Positions 18,437 to 26,191 of a stretch of DNA of 64,000 nt are shown here, piece by piece. Below the pieces are notes generated by a model, which saw only the letters and a program-made list of their open reading frames with translations, did not search any database and was not told the origin of the DNA. Location: the NCBI RefSeq assembly GCF_000359125.1, contig NZ_CAAF010000038.1:124001-188000 (forward strand), written 5' to 3'. The translations under genes and the position numbers were made by a program. Position 1 is the first letter of the stretch, and each line of letters starts with the position of its first letter. The DNA is from Mesorhizobium sp. STM 4661 (lineage in GTDB: Bacteria; Pseudomonadota; Alphaproteobacteria; Rhizobiales; Rhizobiaceae).

Positions 18437-18879
18437 GATTTCCTGTTCTCCGGCGGATAGATCACGCCCTTGCGGATGATGATGTTGGCGTAGAGCCTGG
18501 GCTCGCTCGTCGCGACGATCGCGTGCGCGGACCTGACGCGTGCATAGAAGTCGGCGCCGGCCAGCGCAACCACATTGCGGCCCGGCGCGCGTCGGGCGCA
18601 GGTCGCCTCCATCTCGTGATGAACGGGATCGGCAAGCGAGGGGTCGCCCTTGACCGAGGCGCGAAACAGCGCCTCCGGCACGGTGTCGTCCACTGGCAAC
18701 ACGCTCAATATGGCATCGAGCATCGGAACGAGATGATGGCCATCGGCGCGGATGAGCCGGTTTGCCTGCTCTTCCGCCGGGTAGTTGCCATCGACGAGCG
18801 CGATCTCGTCGCCATGGCCCATGGCACGCAGCGTCGCCAGGAGCTCCGGCCCGAGCAGCGCCGGGATGCCGATCAGCAT
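18433..18879 (-). CDS. RbsD/FucU family sugar mutarotase
   Basis: A 148-residue protein of the RbsD/FucU family. The N-terminus MLIGIPALLG leads to GHGDEIALVDGNYPAE, where the His and Asp match the catalytic site of RbsD-type pyranases. The C-terminus has YANIIIRKGVIYPPE, typical of FucU. These enzymes speed the interconversion of sugar ring forms. Lying between a ROK regulator and a fructokinase, it may convert imported fructopyranose to the furanose used by the kinase; this is inference. Its start directly follows the regulator's stop codon and its end overlaps the kinase start by four bases. Confidence 0.88.
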   Translation of the reverse strand: MLIGIPALLGPELLATLRAMGHGDEIALVDGNYPAEEQANRLIRADGHHLVPMLDAILSVLPVDDTVPEALFRASVKGDPSLADPVHHEMEATCARRAPGRNVVALAGADFYARVRSAHAIVATSEPRLYANIIIRKGVIYPPENRKS

Positions 18880-20106
18880 TCAGGTGCTCCTGGAAATCGT
18901 GGTCGATCCGATCAGGAAGCGCTCGGAAAGCGGCAGGCTGGCGCCGCCCAGCGCACGTGCATGAATGCCGACCGTACCCTCGCGCACGGCTGGCAGCTTC
19001 AGGCCTTCGCAGTCGATCTTGACGACGGCCTCGACGACGGCCTCGACGAGGCGCCGTCGCACCGCCAATGGCATCCATCCGTCGATCACCGCCGCCTCGA
19101 AATCGATGACCGAGGCCGCCGCCACAATGGCATAGGCGAGCGCCTCGGAGGCGCTGGCGATCCAGTCGTCGAGTTCGACGCCGATCTCGCCCCAGTCCTG
19201 CGGCGATGTCCACAGATGCGAGGCCTCGACGCCGCGCGCGTTGAGCGCCTTTTCCAGCATGGCGATCGATGCCACGTCGATCAATTGGGTCGGCTTGCCG
19301 TCCGGTCCGGGCACCGGCATCGAGCCGAGCGCGCCGGCATTGCCGGTCGGCCCGCCGAAAAGCCGGCCGTTGAGCACGATGCCGCCGCCGGCAAAGGCGC
19401 CGATGTAGAAATAGACGAAGTCGCGCGCCGCACCCGCCTGGCCGAAGACCAGCTCGGCGCCGCAGGCCGAAGTGGCGTCGTTCTGCAGGTAGACCGGAAA
19501 TTCGCATTGCGCCTGGATGTCGGCGCGGATGTCGCGGTGGCGCCACTCGTCCATGACGTCGCGTGGCGCACCGGCGGTGTCGGCCCAGTTCCACAGCTCG
19601 AACGGCATGGCGATGCCAAGTCCGGCAATGCGCTTGTCCTGAGCCGGGGTCAGCTCCCCGCGCATCTTCTTCATGCCGGAAGTGACGAACTCCACCGTCT
19701 CGCGCGGTGCCGGATAGCGGTAGGAGTGCTGCAGCATCGAGCGCACATTGCCAAGGAAATCGATCAGTACGAGTTCGGCGCTGCGGCGGCCGATCTTCAG
19801 GCCGATGAAAAAGGCGCCTTCAGGATTGAGCGCCATCGGGATGGAGGGCTGGCCGATCTTGCCGCGCAGCGGCGCCTGGCGCACCAGCAGGCTATCCTGC
19901 TCGAGTTCGCGCATGATGACGGAAACCGTCTGCGCCGAAAGCCCGGTCATGCGAGCGATGTCGGACTTGGCCAGGCTGCCGTGCTGGCGCACCAGCGACA
20001 GCACCAGCCGCTCATTGTGGTCCCGCATGCCACTCTGATTGGTGCCGCGGTGAATTTGGCTTTCGGCTGCCTCGGGCGAACCGTGCCTCGCAATGCCGGT
20101 CTCCAC
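18880..20106 (-). CDS. frcR: ROK-family transcriptional regulator of the fructose cluster
   Basis: A 408-residue NagC/XylR-type regulator. An N-terminal winged helix (HNERLVLSLVRQHGSLAKSD, then ARMTGLSAQTVSVIMRELE) precedes a ROK sugar-binding fold. The GTG at 20106 is preceded by GGGAGG at 20113-20118 with a six-base spacer, and gives VETGIARHG; an ATG further upstream at 20232 would put the N-terminus inside the operator. The ROK zinc/kinase motif (CxCGxxGC) is absent: the equivalent region reads GNAGALGSMPVPGPDG, so it is a regulator and not a sugar kinase. The name follows the equivalent gene next to frcBCA in Sinorhizobium; fructose as the effector is inferred. Confidence 0.82.
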   Translation of the reverse strand: METGIARHGSPEAAESQIHRGTNQSGMRDHNERLVLSLVRQHGSLAKSDIARMTGLSAQTVSVIMRELEQDSLLVRQAPLRGKIGQPSIPMALNPEGAFFIGLKIGRRSAELVLIDFLGNVRSMLQHSYRYPAPRETVEFVTSGMKKMRGELTPAQDKRIAGLGIAMPFELWNWADTAGAPRDVMDEWRHRDIRADIQAQCEFPVYLQNDATSACGAELVFGQAGAARDFVYFYIGAFAGGGIVLNGRLFGGPTGNAGALGSMPVPGPDGKPTQLIDVASIAMLEKALNARGVEASHLWTSPQDWGEIGVELDDWIASASEALAYAIVAAASVIDFEAAVIDGWMPLAVRRRLVEAVVEAVVKIDCEGLKLPAVREGTVGIHARALGGASLPLSERFLIGSTTISRST

Positions 20107-20167
20107 CCTGTTCCTCCCGTCGTTTCCCCTCAATGCTTTTGGTCCAGAATGAGTGAACGATGCAAGG

Positions 20168-20205
20168 CTGTCAATAATAAATAAGAGTGATTTAATTATT
20201 GACAG
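20168..20205. promoter_or_regulatory. Inverted-repeat operator between frcR and frcB
   Basis: CTGTCAATAAT (20168-20178) and ATTATTGACAG (20195-20205) form a perfect 11-base inverted repeat with a 16-base AT-rich spacer. Each arm contains TTGACA facing outward, a -35 hexamer for transcription in each direction. A regulator bound here would block both the frcR operon and frcBCA. The neighbouring ROK regulator is the obvious candidate. Confidence 0.7.
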
Positions 20206-20319
20206 AAACCCCGGGCTGGTGTCTGTTGGCAACGGCGCCCGCGCTGGGAGAATTTCGTCGGGTGCCTGTGCGGAAACCGGTTGGCCGGTGTCCGAAATGG
20301 TTCCACTGGGAGGAAAATC

Positions 20320-21354
20320 GTGACCAAGACAAATCTATTGAAGTCCACCGTTTTTGCGGCGGCTGGGCTGAGCCTGATGGCGTTCACCTCTGCTGCATCG
20401 GCCGCCGGCGTCGGCGCCTGCCTGATCACCAAGACCGACACCAACCCCTTCTTCGTCAAGATGAAAGAGGGCGCCACCGCCAAGGCCAAGGAGCTTGGCG
20501 TCGACCTGAAGTCCTATGCCGGCAAGATCGACGGCGACAGCGAGAGCCAGGTGGCGGCGATCGAGAGCTGCATTGCCGACGGCGCCAAGGGTATCCTGAT
20601 CACCGCCTCGGACACCAAAGGCATTGTGCCGACGGTGAAGAAGGCGCGTGACGCCGGGCTGCTGGTTATTGCGCTCGACACCCCGCTTGATCCTATCGAC
20701 GCCGCCGACGCGACCTTTGCGACCGACAATCTGGAAGCCGGCAAGCTGATCGGTGCATGGGCCGCCGCGACGCTCGGCGACAAGGCCAAGGATGCCAAGA
20801 TCGGTTTCCTCGACCTGACGCCCTCGCAGCCGACGGTGGACGTGCTGCGCGACCAGGGCTTCATGATGGGCTACGGCATCGACGTGAAGGACCCCAACAA
20901 GATCGGTGACGAGGACGATCCGCGCATCGTCGGCCACGACGTGACCAACGGCAACGAGGAAGGTGGCCGTAAGGCGATGGAGAACCTTCTGCAGAAGGAC
21001 AACACCATCAACGTCATCCACACCATCAACGAACCCGCCGCCGTCGGCGCCTATCAGGCGCTCAAGGCTGTCGGTCTCGAAAGCCAGGTGCTGATCGTCT
21101 CGGTTGACGGCGGCTGCCCCGGCGTGAAGTCGGTCGCGGAAGGCGTCATCGGTGCGACCTCGCAGCAATATCCGCTGCAGATGGCGGCACTCGGGATCGA
21201 GGCGATCGCTGCTTTCGCCAAGGATGGGACCAAGCCCAAGCCGACCGAAGGCAAGGATTTCTTCGACACCGGCGTCAACCTCGTCACCGACAAGCCCGCC
21301 AACGGCGTGAAGTCCATCGACACCAAGGAAGGCCTCGCCAAGTGCTGGGGCTGA
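20320..21354 (+). CDS. frcB: Fructose ABC transporter substrate-binding protein
   Basis: A 344-residue periplasmic binding protein of the ribose/fructose class. A signal peptide (to about ASAAG) precedes [20 protein letters not shown], and later segments such as [38 protein letters not shown] and [19 protein letters not shown] closely resemble Sinorhizobium FrcB as I recall it. It captures fructose (and possibly ribose or mannose) in the periplasm. The GTG at 20320 has GGGAGGA at 20308-20314. The operator palindrome lies about 115 bases upstream, and a strong stem-loop follows the stop. Confidence 0.92.
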   Translation: MTKTNLLKSTVFAAAGLSLMAFTSAASAAGVGACLITKTDTNPFFVKMKEGATAKAKELGVDLKSYAGKIDGDSESQVAAIESCIADGAKGILITASDTKGIVPTVKKARDAGLLVIALDTPLDPIDAADATFATDNLEAGKLIGAWAAATLGDKAKDAKIGFLDLTPSQPTVDVLRDQGFMMGYGIDVKDPNKIGDEDDPRIVGHDVTNGNEEGGRKAMENLLQKDNTINVIHTINEPAAVGAYQALKAVGLESQVLIVSVDGGCPGVKSVAEGVIGATSQQYPLQMAALGIEAIAAFAKDGTKPKPTEGKDFFDTGVNLVTDKPANGVKSIDTKEGLAKCWG

Positions 21355-21382
21355 TGCTGGTCTGACCGGCAATAGAACCGAT

Positions 21383-21409
21383 CGGCCGGGGGGACTTGAT
21401 CCCCGGCCG
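21383..21409. other. Stem-loop between frcB and frcC
   Basis: CGGCCGGGG (21383-21391) pairs perfectly with CCCCGGCCG (21401-21409) around a 9-base loop. There is no T-run after it, so it is not a standard terminator. In binding-protein transporter operons such hairpins protect the upstream message and lower expression of the membrane genes; that role is inferred. Confidence 0.65.
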
Positions 21410-21518
21410 CTTCGGGTGGACGATGGACCATTATAAACGCGAAATAATCCCGGCGGCAGACCGGAAGGGCGTGGACGGGTGTCAGCGCGTGGCTGAGGCC
21501 CAGACGGGGAGGAAGAGC

Positions 21519-22580
21519 ATGGCTCAGGCTCAGGAATTCGAGAAGGTTCTCTCAAGCAGCGACACAAGCGTTGCCGCTTTTGACGAGCACAAATCGGCTG
21601 TCAAGCGCATCCAGCACTTCCTGCATTCAACGCCGGCCGCGGTGCCGCTGATCGTGCTGGTTCTGGCGATCATCATCTTCGGCATCACGATCGGAGGGCG
21701 GTTCTTTTCGTCCTACACGCTGACACTGATCCTGCAGCAGATCGCCATCGTCGGCATTCTCGGGGCCGCGCAGACGCTGGTCATCCTTACCGCCGGCATC
21801 GACCTGTCGATCGGCGTGATCATGGTGATCTCGGCGGTGATCATGGGAAATTGCGCGGTCAGCTACGGTATGCCGGCCGTGCTCGCCGTGGCAATCGGGC
21901 TTGCCGCCGGAGCAGCCTGCGGGCTGCTCAACGGGGTTCTGGTGGCCTATATGAAGCTGCCGCCCTTCATCGTCACGCTCGGCACCTGGAACATCGTCAT
22001 GGCCACGAACTTCATCTATTCGGCCAATGAGACGATCCGCGACACCGACGTCAACACCCAGGCGCCGCTGCTGCACCTCTTTGCCTTGAGCTTCAAGGTC
22101 GGAACGGCGGTGCTGACGCTCGGCGTCATTGCCACGGTCGTGCTCGTTTTGATCCTGTGGTATGTGCTCAATCACACGGCATGGGGCCGCCATGTCTACG
22201 CCGTTGGCGATGATCAGGAGGCGGCGAAGTTGTCGGGCATCCAGACCAAAAAGGTCTTGATGACGGTCTACACCCTTGCCGGGTTGATCGCCGCCTTTGC
22301 CGCCTGGGTCTCCATCGGCCGCAACGGCTCGATCTCGCCGTCCGCCGCCGTCACCGACTACAATCTGCAGGCGATCACCGCGACGGTGATCGGCGGTATC
22401 TCCCTGTTCGGCGGGCGCGGTTCTATCCTGGGCACGCTGTTCGGCGCGATGATCGTCGGCGTCGTCTCGATGGGCCTCAACATGCTGGGCGCCGATCCGC
22501 AATGGAAAGTGCTGCTCACCGGTGTGCTGATCATCGGCGCCGTGGCGATCGACCAGTGGATCAGAAAGGTTTCGGCATAG
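21519..22580 (+). CDS. frcC: Fructose ABC transporter permease
   Basis: A 353-residue ribose-type (RbsC/FrcC) permease with eight to ten hydrophobic segments. Segments such as GILGAAQTLVILTAGIDLSI, MKLPPFIVTLGTWNI and AVGDDQEAAKLSGIQTKKV (the ATPase-contact loop) are typical of the family. The start ATG at 21519 has GGGGAGG at 21506-21512; an upstream in-frame start at 21396 would run back into the stem-loop region. Three bases separate it from frcA. Confidence 0.92.
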   Translation: MAQAQEFEKVLSSSDTSVAAFDEHKSAVKRIQHFLHSTPAAVPLIVLVLAIIIFGITIGGRFFSSYTLTLILQQIAIVGILGAAQTLVILTAGIDLSIGVIMVISAVIMGNCAVSYGMPAVLAVAIGLAAGAACGLLNGVLVAYMKLPPFIVTLGTWNIVMATNFIYSANETIRDTDVNTQAPLLHLFALSFKVGTAVLTLGVIATVVLVLILWYVLNHTAWGRHVYAVGDDQEAAKLSGIQTKKVLMTVYTLAGLIAAFAAWVSIGRNGSISPSAAVTDYNLQAITATVIGGISLFGGRGSILGTLFGAMIVGVVSMGLNMLGADPQWKVLLTGVLIIGAVAIDQWIRKVSA

Positions 22581-22582
22581 CC

Positions 22583-23365
22583 ATGACCCAGGAACCCATC
22601 CTCACCGCGCGCGGCCTGGTCAAACGCTATGGCCGTGTCACCGCCCTCGACAATGCCGACTTCGACCTTTATCCGGGCGAAATCCTGGCTGTCATCGGCG
22701 ATAATGGCGCCGGCAAGTCATCGCTGATCAAGGCGATTTCCGGTGCGGCCGTGCCCGACGAAGGCGAGATACGGCTCGAAGGCAAACCCGTCGCCTTCAA
22801 ATCGCCGATGGAGGCCCGCGAAGCCGGCATCGAAACCGTCTACCAGAACCTTGCCCTGTCGCCGGCGCTGTCGATCGCCGACAACATGTTCCTCGGCCGC
22901 GAGATCCGCAAGCCGGGCTTTCTGGGAGAATGGCTGCGCATGCTCGACCGGCCGGCGATGGAAAAGCGCGCCCGCGACAAGCTCACCGAACTTGGCCTGA
23001 TGACCATCCAGAACATCAGTCAGGCTGTCGAAACGCTTTCGGGCGGCCAGCGCCAGGGCGTGGCGGTGGCGCGCGCCGCCGCCTTCGGCTCCAAGATGGT
23101 GATCATGGACGAGCCGACCGCCGCGCTCGGCGTCAAGGAATCCCGCCGCGTGCTCGAGCTGATCCTCGACGTCAAGAAGCGCGGCCTGCCGATCGTGCTC
23201 ATCTCGCATAACATGCCGCATGTCTTCGAAGTGGCGGACCGCATCCACATCCATCGTCTGGGCCGTCGCCTCTGCGTCATCGATCCCAAGCAATATACGA
23301 TGTCCGACGCTGTCGCCTTCATGACCGGAGCCAAGCTGCCGCCGGAGGCGGCACTGGCGGCCTGA
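22583..23365 (+). CDS. frcA: Fructose ABC transporter ATPase
   Basis: A 260-residue single-domain ATPase. It has a Walker A (GDNGAGKSS), a signature LSGGQRQGVAVARAAA, a Walker B MVIMDEPTAALG and a switch His in LISHNMPHVFE. Most ribose-type ATPases have two fused domains; the one-domain form is the FrcA type. It powers uptake through FrcC. The ATG at 22583 directly follows the frcC stop. The stop codon's last base begins repeat copy 2. Confidence 0.92.
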   Translation: MTQEPILTARGLVKRYGRVTALDNADFDLYPGEILAVIGDNGAGKSSLIKAISGAAVPDEGEIRLEGKPVAFKSPMEAREAGIETVYQNLALSPALSIADNMFLGREIRKPGFLGEWLRMLDRPAMEKRARDKLTELGLMTIQNISQAVETLSGGQRQGVAVARAAAFGSKMVIMDEPTAALGVKESRRVLELILDVKKRGLPIVLISHNMPHVFEVADRIHIHRLGRRLCVIDPKQYTMSDAVAFMTGAKLPPEAALAA

Positions 23366-23459
23366 TGCATGTCGCCCAAAAGTGCGCAGCGGTTTTGGGA
23401 TAACGACATGCACAAAAACAGGAACTTGAAGCGTGTCGCGGAGTGATGCGCTTTAAGTT
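23365..23459. repeat. Intergenic palindromic repeat, copy 2, with second hairpin
   Basis: 23365-23413 matches copy 1 (arms ATGCATGTCG and CGACATGCAC, one mismatch). It is followed after AAAAACAGG by a second hairpin, AACTTGAAGCG (23423-23433) against CGCTTTAAGTT (23449-23459), with one G-T pair. The pair of hairpins is a composite unit also seen at 36465. It overlaps the frcA stop codon by one base and ends about 130 bases before glgP. Confidence 0.88.
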
Positions 23460-23589
23460 GCCAAATTGCCGCAGGGTTACCTTGCCCCGTGGTTGTCTAA
23501 ATCGATTGAAGATATGGCGATATGCGCTAGCATGGGCTGGGAGGAATGGTGAAAGCCGGTATGATCATGGCAACCGCACGAGAGGCGAC

Positions 23590-26052
23590 ATGACACGCGC
23601 GATGACAACCGAAGCCCCCATTCTCGACATCCCCGATCCCAAGACACTTGCTGACGAAGTTTTGAAGGCGCTCAAATACAGGGTCGGCAAGGGCACCACC
23701 GTTGCGACTCAATACGACTGGCTCACCGCCTCGATCAAGGTGGTGCGCGACCGCATTGTCGATCACTGGATGCAGGCGACGCAGGAGGCCTACGCCCAGC
23801 AGGAAAAGCGCGTCTACTATTTGTCGCTCGAATTCCTCATCGGCCGCCTTATGCGCGATGCCTTCTCCAATCTCGGCCTGATGGACAATATGCGCGAAGC
23901 GCTGTCGTCGCTTGGCGTCGACCTTGATCTCATCGCCGCGCTCGAACCGGATGCGGCCCTTGGCAATGGCGGTCTCGGCCGCCTCGCCGCCTGCTTCATG
24001 GAAAGCATGGCGACTGTCGATATCCCCGCGCATGGCTACGGCATTCGCTACGCCAACGGCATGTTCCGGCAGGAAATCCACGACGGCTGGCAGGTGGAGC
24101 TGCCCGAGACCTGGCTCGATCACGGCAATTCCTGGGAGTTCGAGCGGCGCGAACGCTCCTTCGAGGTCGGCTTCGGCGGCTCGGTGGAATCGATCACCTC
24201 GAAGGACGGCCGCCTCGAGCGCCACGTCTGGAAGCCGACCGAACATGTTCTGGCCGTCGCCTATGATACGCCGGTGGTCGGCTGGCGGGCCAAGCGCGTC
24301 AACACGCTGCGCCTCTGGTCCGGCATGCCGATCGATCCGATCCTGCTCGACAAATTCAACGCCGGCGACCACATCGGCGCGCTCGCCGAAAGCAACAAGG
24401 CCGATGCCTTGTCGCGCGTCCTTTACCCCGCCGATTCCCACAAAGCCGGGCAGGAGCTGCGGCTGCGGCAAGAGTATTTCTTCTCCACCGCCTCGCTGCA
24501 GGACATTCTCCAGCGCCATCTCAGCCAGTATGGCGACCTGCAATCGCTGCCCGACAAGGCGGCGATCCATCTCAACGACACCCATCCGGCCATCGCGGTG
24601 CCTGAGCTGATGCGCCTGTTGATGGATGTCCACGGCATGGATTTCGACCAGGCCTGGAGCGTCACCAGGCGTACCTTCGGCTACACCAACCATACGCTGC
24701 TTCCCGAAGCGCTCGAAAGCTGGCCGGTGCCGCTGTTCGAGCGGTTGCTGCCGCGCCACATGCAGATCGTCTACGCCATCAACGCCGAAGTGCTGCTGGA
24801 GGCACGCGCGACCAACCAGTTCTCCGGCGAGCAGATCGGCCGCATCTCGCTGATCCAGGAGAACGGCGACCGCCGGGTGCGCATGGGCAATCTCGCCTTT
24901 GTCGGCTCGCACTCGATCAATGGCGTCTCGGCGCTCCATACCGAATTGATGAAGCAGACGGTGTTTGCCGACCTCCACAAGCTCTACCCCGACCGCATCA
25001 ACAACAAGACCAACGGCATCACGCCGCGGCGCTGGCTGATCCAGTGCAACCCCGGCCTGACCGCTTTGACCCGCGAGGCGATCGGCGACCGCTTCATGGA
25101 CGACATCGACGCCATCAAGGGTCTCGACGCCTTTGCCGACGACGCCGCGTTTCGCGAGAAATTCGCCGCCGTCAAGCGGGCGAACAAGGTCAGGCTCGCC
25201 AATCTCGTTGCCGACCGCCTCGGCATCAAGGTCGATCCCTCGGCGCTGTTCGACATCCAGGTCAAGCGCATCCACGAATACAAGCGCCAACTCCTGAACA
25301 TCCTCGAAGCGGTCGCGCTCTACGACCAGATCCGCTCTCATCCCGAGCGCGACTGGATGCCTCGCGTAAAATTCTTCGGCGGCAAGGCGGCGCCGAGCTA
25401 TCACAACGCCAAGCTGATCATCAAACTTGCCAATGACGTCGCCAAGGTCATCAACCGCGACCCGGCCGTTCGCGGCCTGCTGAAAGTGGTGTTCCTGCCG
25501 AATTACAACGTCAGCCTGGCCGAGATCATGATGCCGGCGGCCGACCTTTCCGAGCAGATCTCGACTGCCGGCATGGAAGCCTCGGGCACCGGCAACATGA
25601 AATTCGCGCTGAACGGCGCGCTGACCATCGGCACGCTCGACGGCGCCAATGTCGAGATCAAGGAGTGCGTCGGCGACGACAACATCTTCATCTTCGGCCT
25701 GACCACTGTCGAGGTCGCCGAGCGGCGCGGCAACGGCTACAATCCCCGATCCGTGATCGAAGCGTCGCCGGAGCTCTCGCAGGCCATTGCCGCCGTTTCA
25801 TCGGGTGTTTTCTCCCCTGACGATCCGCAGCGCTACCGCGACCTGATCAACGGTCTCTTTCAGAGCGACTGGTTCATGGTGGCGGCCGATTTCGATGCTT
25901 ATGCCGACGCCCAGCGCGACGTCGACGCGGTCTGGCGCAACAGCCCGGACTGGTACGCCAAGGCGATCCGCAATGTCGCCCGCGTCGGCTGGTTCTCTTC
26001 CGATCGCACGATCCGTCAATATGCGAAAGAAATCTGGAACGTGCCCGTTTGA
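23590..26052 (+). CDS. glgP: Glycogen phosphorylase
   Basis: An 820-residue phosphorylase that releases glucose 1-phosphate from the non-reducing ends of glycogen. Family segments include RVYYLSLEFLIGRLMRDAFS, ALGNGGLGRLAACFMESMAT, RIHEYKRQLLNILEA and ASGTGNMKFALNGA, where the Lys of GNMKFA binds PLP. The ATG at 23590 (MTRAMTTEAP) gives the usual length. The frame is open back to 23443, but that part lies in the repeat element and is not phosphorylase-like. It leads the glycogen cluster, 139 bases before glgB. Confidence 0.95.
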   Translation: MTRAMTTEAPILDIPDPKTLADEVLKALKYRVGKGTTVATQYDWLTASIKVVRDRIVDHWMQATQEAYAQQEKRVYYLSLEFLIGRLMRDAFSNLGLMDNMREALSSLGVDLDLIAALEPDAALGNGGLGRLAACFMESMATVDIPAHGYGIRYANGMFRQEIHDGWQVELPETWLDHGNSWEFERRERSFEVGFGGSVESITSKDGRLERHVWKPTEHVLAVAYDTPVVGWRAKRVNTLRLWSGMPIDPILLDKFNAGDHIGALAESNKADALSRVLYPADSHKAGQELRLRQEYFFSTASLQDILQRHLSQYGDLQSLPDKAAIHLNDTHPAIAVPELMRLLMDVHGMDFDQAWSVTRRTFGYTNHTLLPEALESWPVPLFERLLPRHMQIVYAINAEVLLEARATNQFSGEQIGRISLIQENGDRRVRMGNLAFVGSHSINGVSALHTELMKQTVFADLHKLYPDRINNKTNGITPRRWLIQCNPGLTALTREAIGDRFMDDIDAIKGLDAFADDAAFREKFAAVKRANKVRLANLVADRLGIKVDPSALFDIQVKRIHEYKRQLLNILEAVALYDQIRSHPERDWMPRVKFFGGKAAPSYHNAKLIIKLANDVAKVINRDPAVRGLLKVVFLPNYNVSLAEIMMPAADLSEQISTAGMEASGTGNMKFALNGALTIGTLDGANVEIKECVGDDNIFIFGLTTVEVAERRGNGYNPRSVIEASPELSQAIAAVSSGVFSPDDPQRYRDLINGLFQSDWFMVAADFDAYADAQRDVDAVWRNSPDWYAKAIRNVARVGWFSSDRTIRQYAKEIWNVPV

Positions 26053-26191
26053 TATGATTGCATGAGGCCACGAACAAGTGGAGTGAATTTGACCTTCGCA
26101 CCGCAGAGAGTGCGCCAGGCGACAACGCGAATGTTGAATTCAAAACTCCACTAGAAACAGACACTTGGTGCCCGGGGAGGGACACTGCCTG

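Noticed and set aside
17513..19594. Single 693-codon minus-strand frame spanning the kinase, the mutarotase and part of the regulator
   Set aside because: Only its last 307 codons are kinase-like. The upstream part is out-of-frame read-through of two other genes in GC-rich DNA.
23365..23459. Small peptides beginning MHVVIPKPLRTF or MSLSQNRCALLGDMH at the repeat copies
   Set aside because: They are translations of the palindromic repeat arms and recur only where the repeat does.
23527..25404. 625-codon minus-strand frame inside glgP
   Set aside because: It is the antisense shadow of a highly conserved phosphorylase gene; similar shadows lie opposite glgB, pgm, betB and the mutase.
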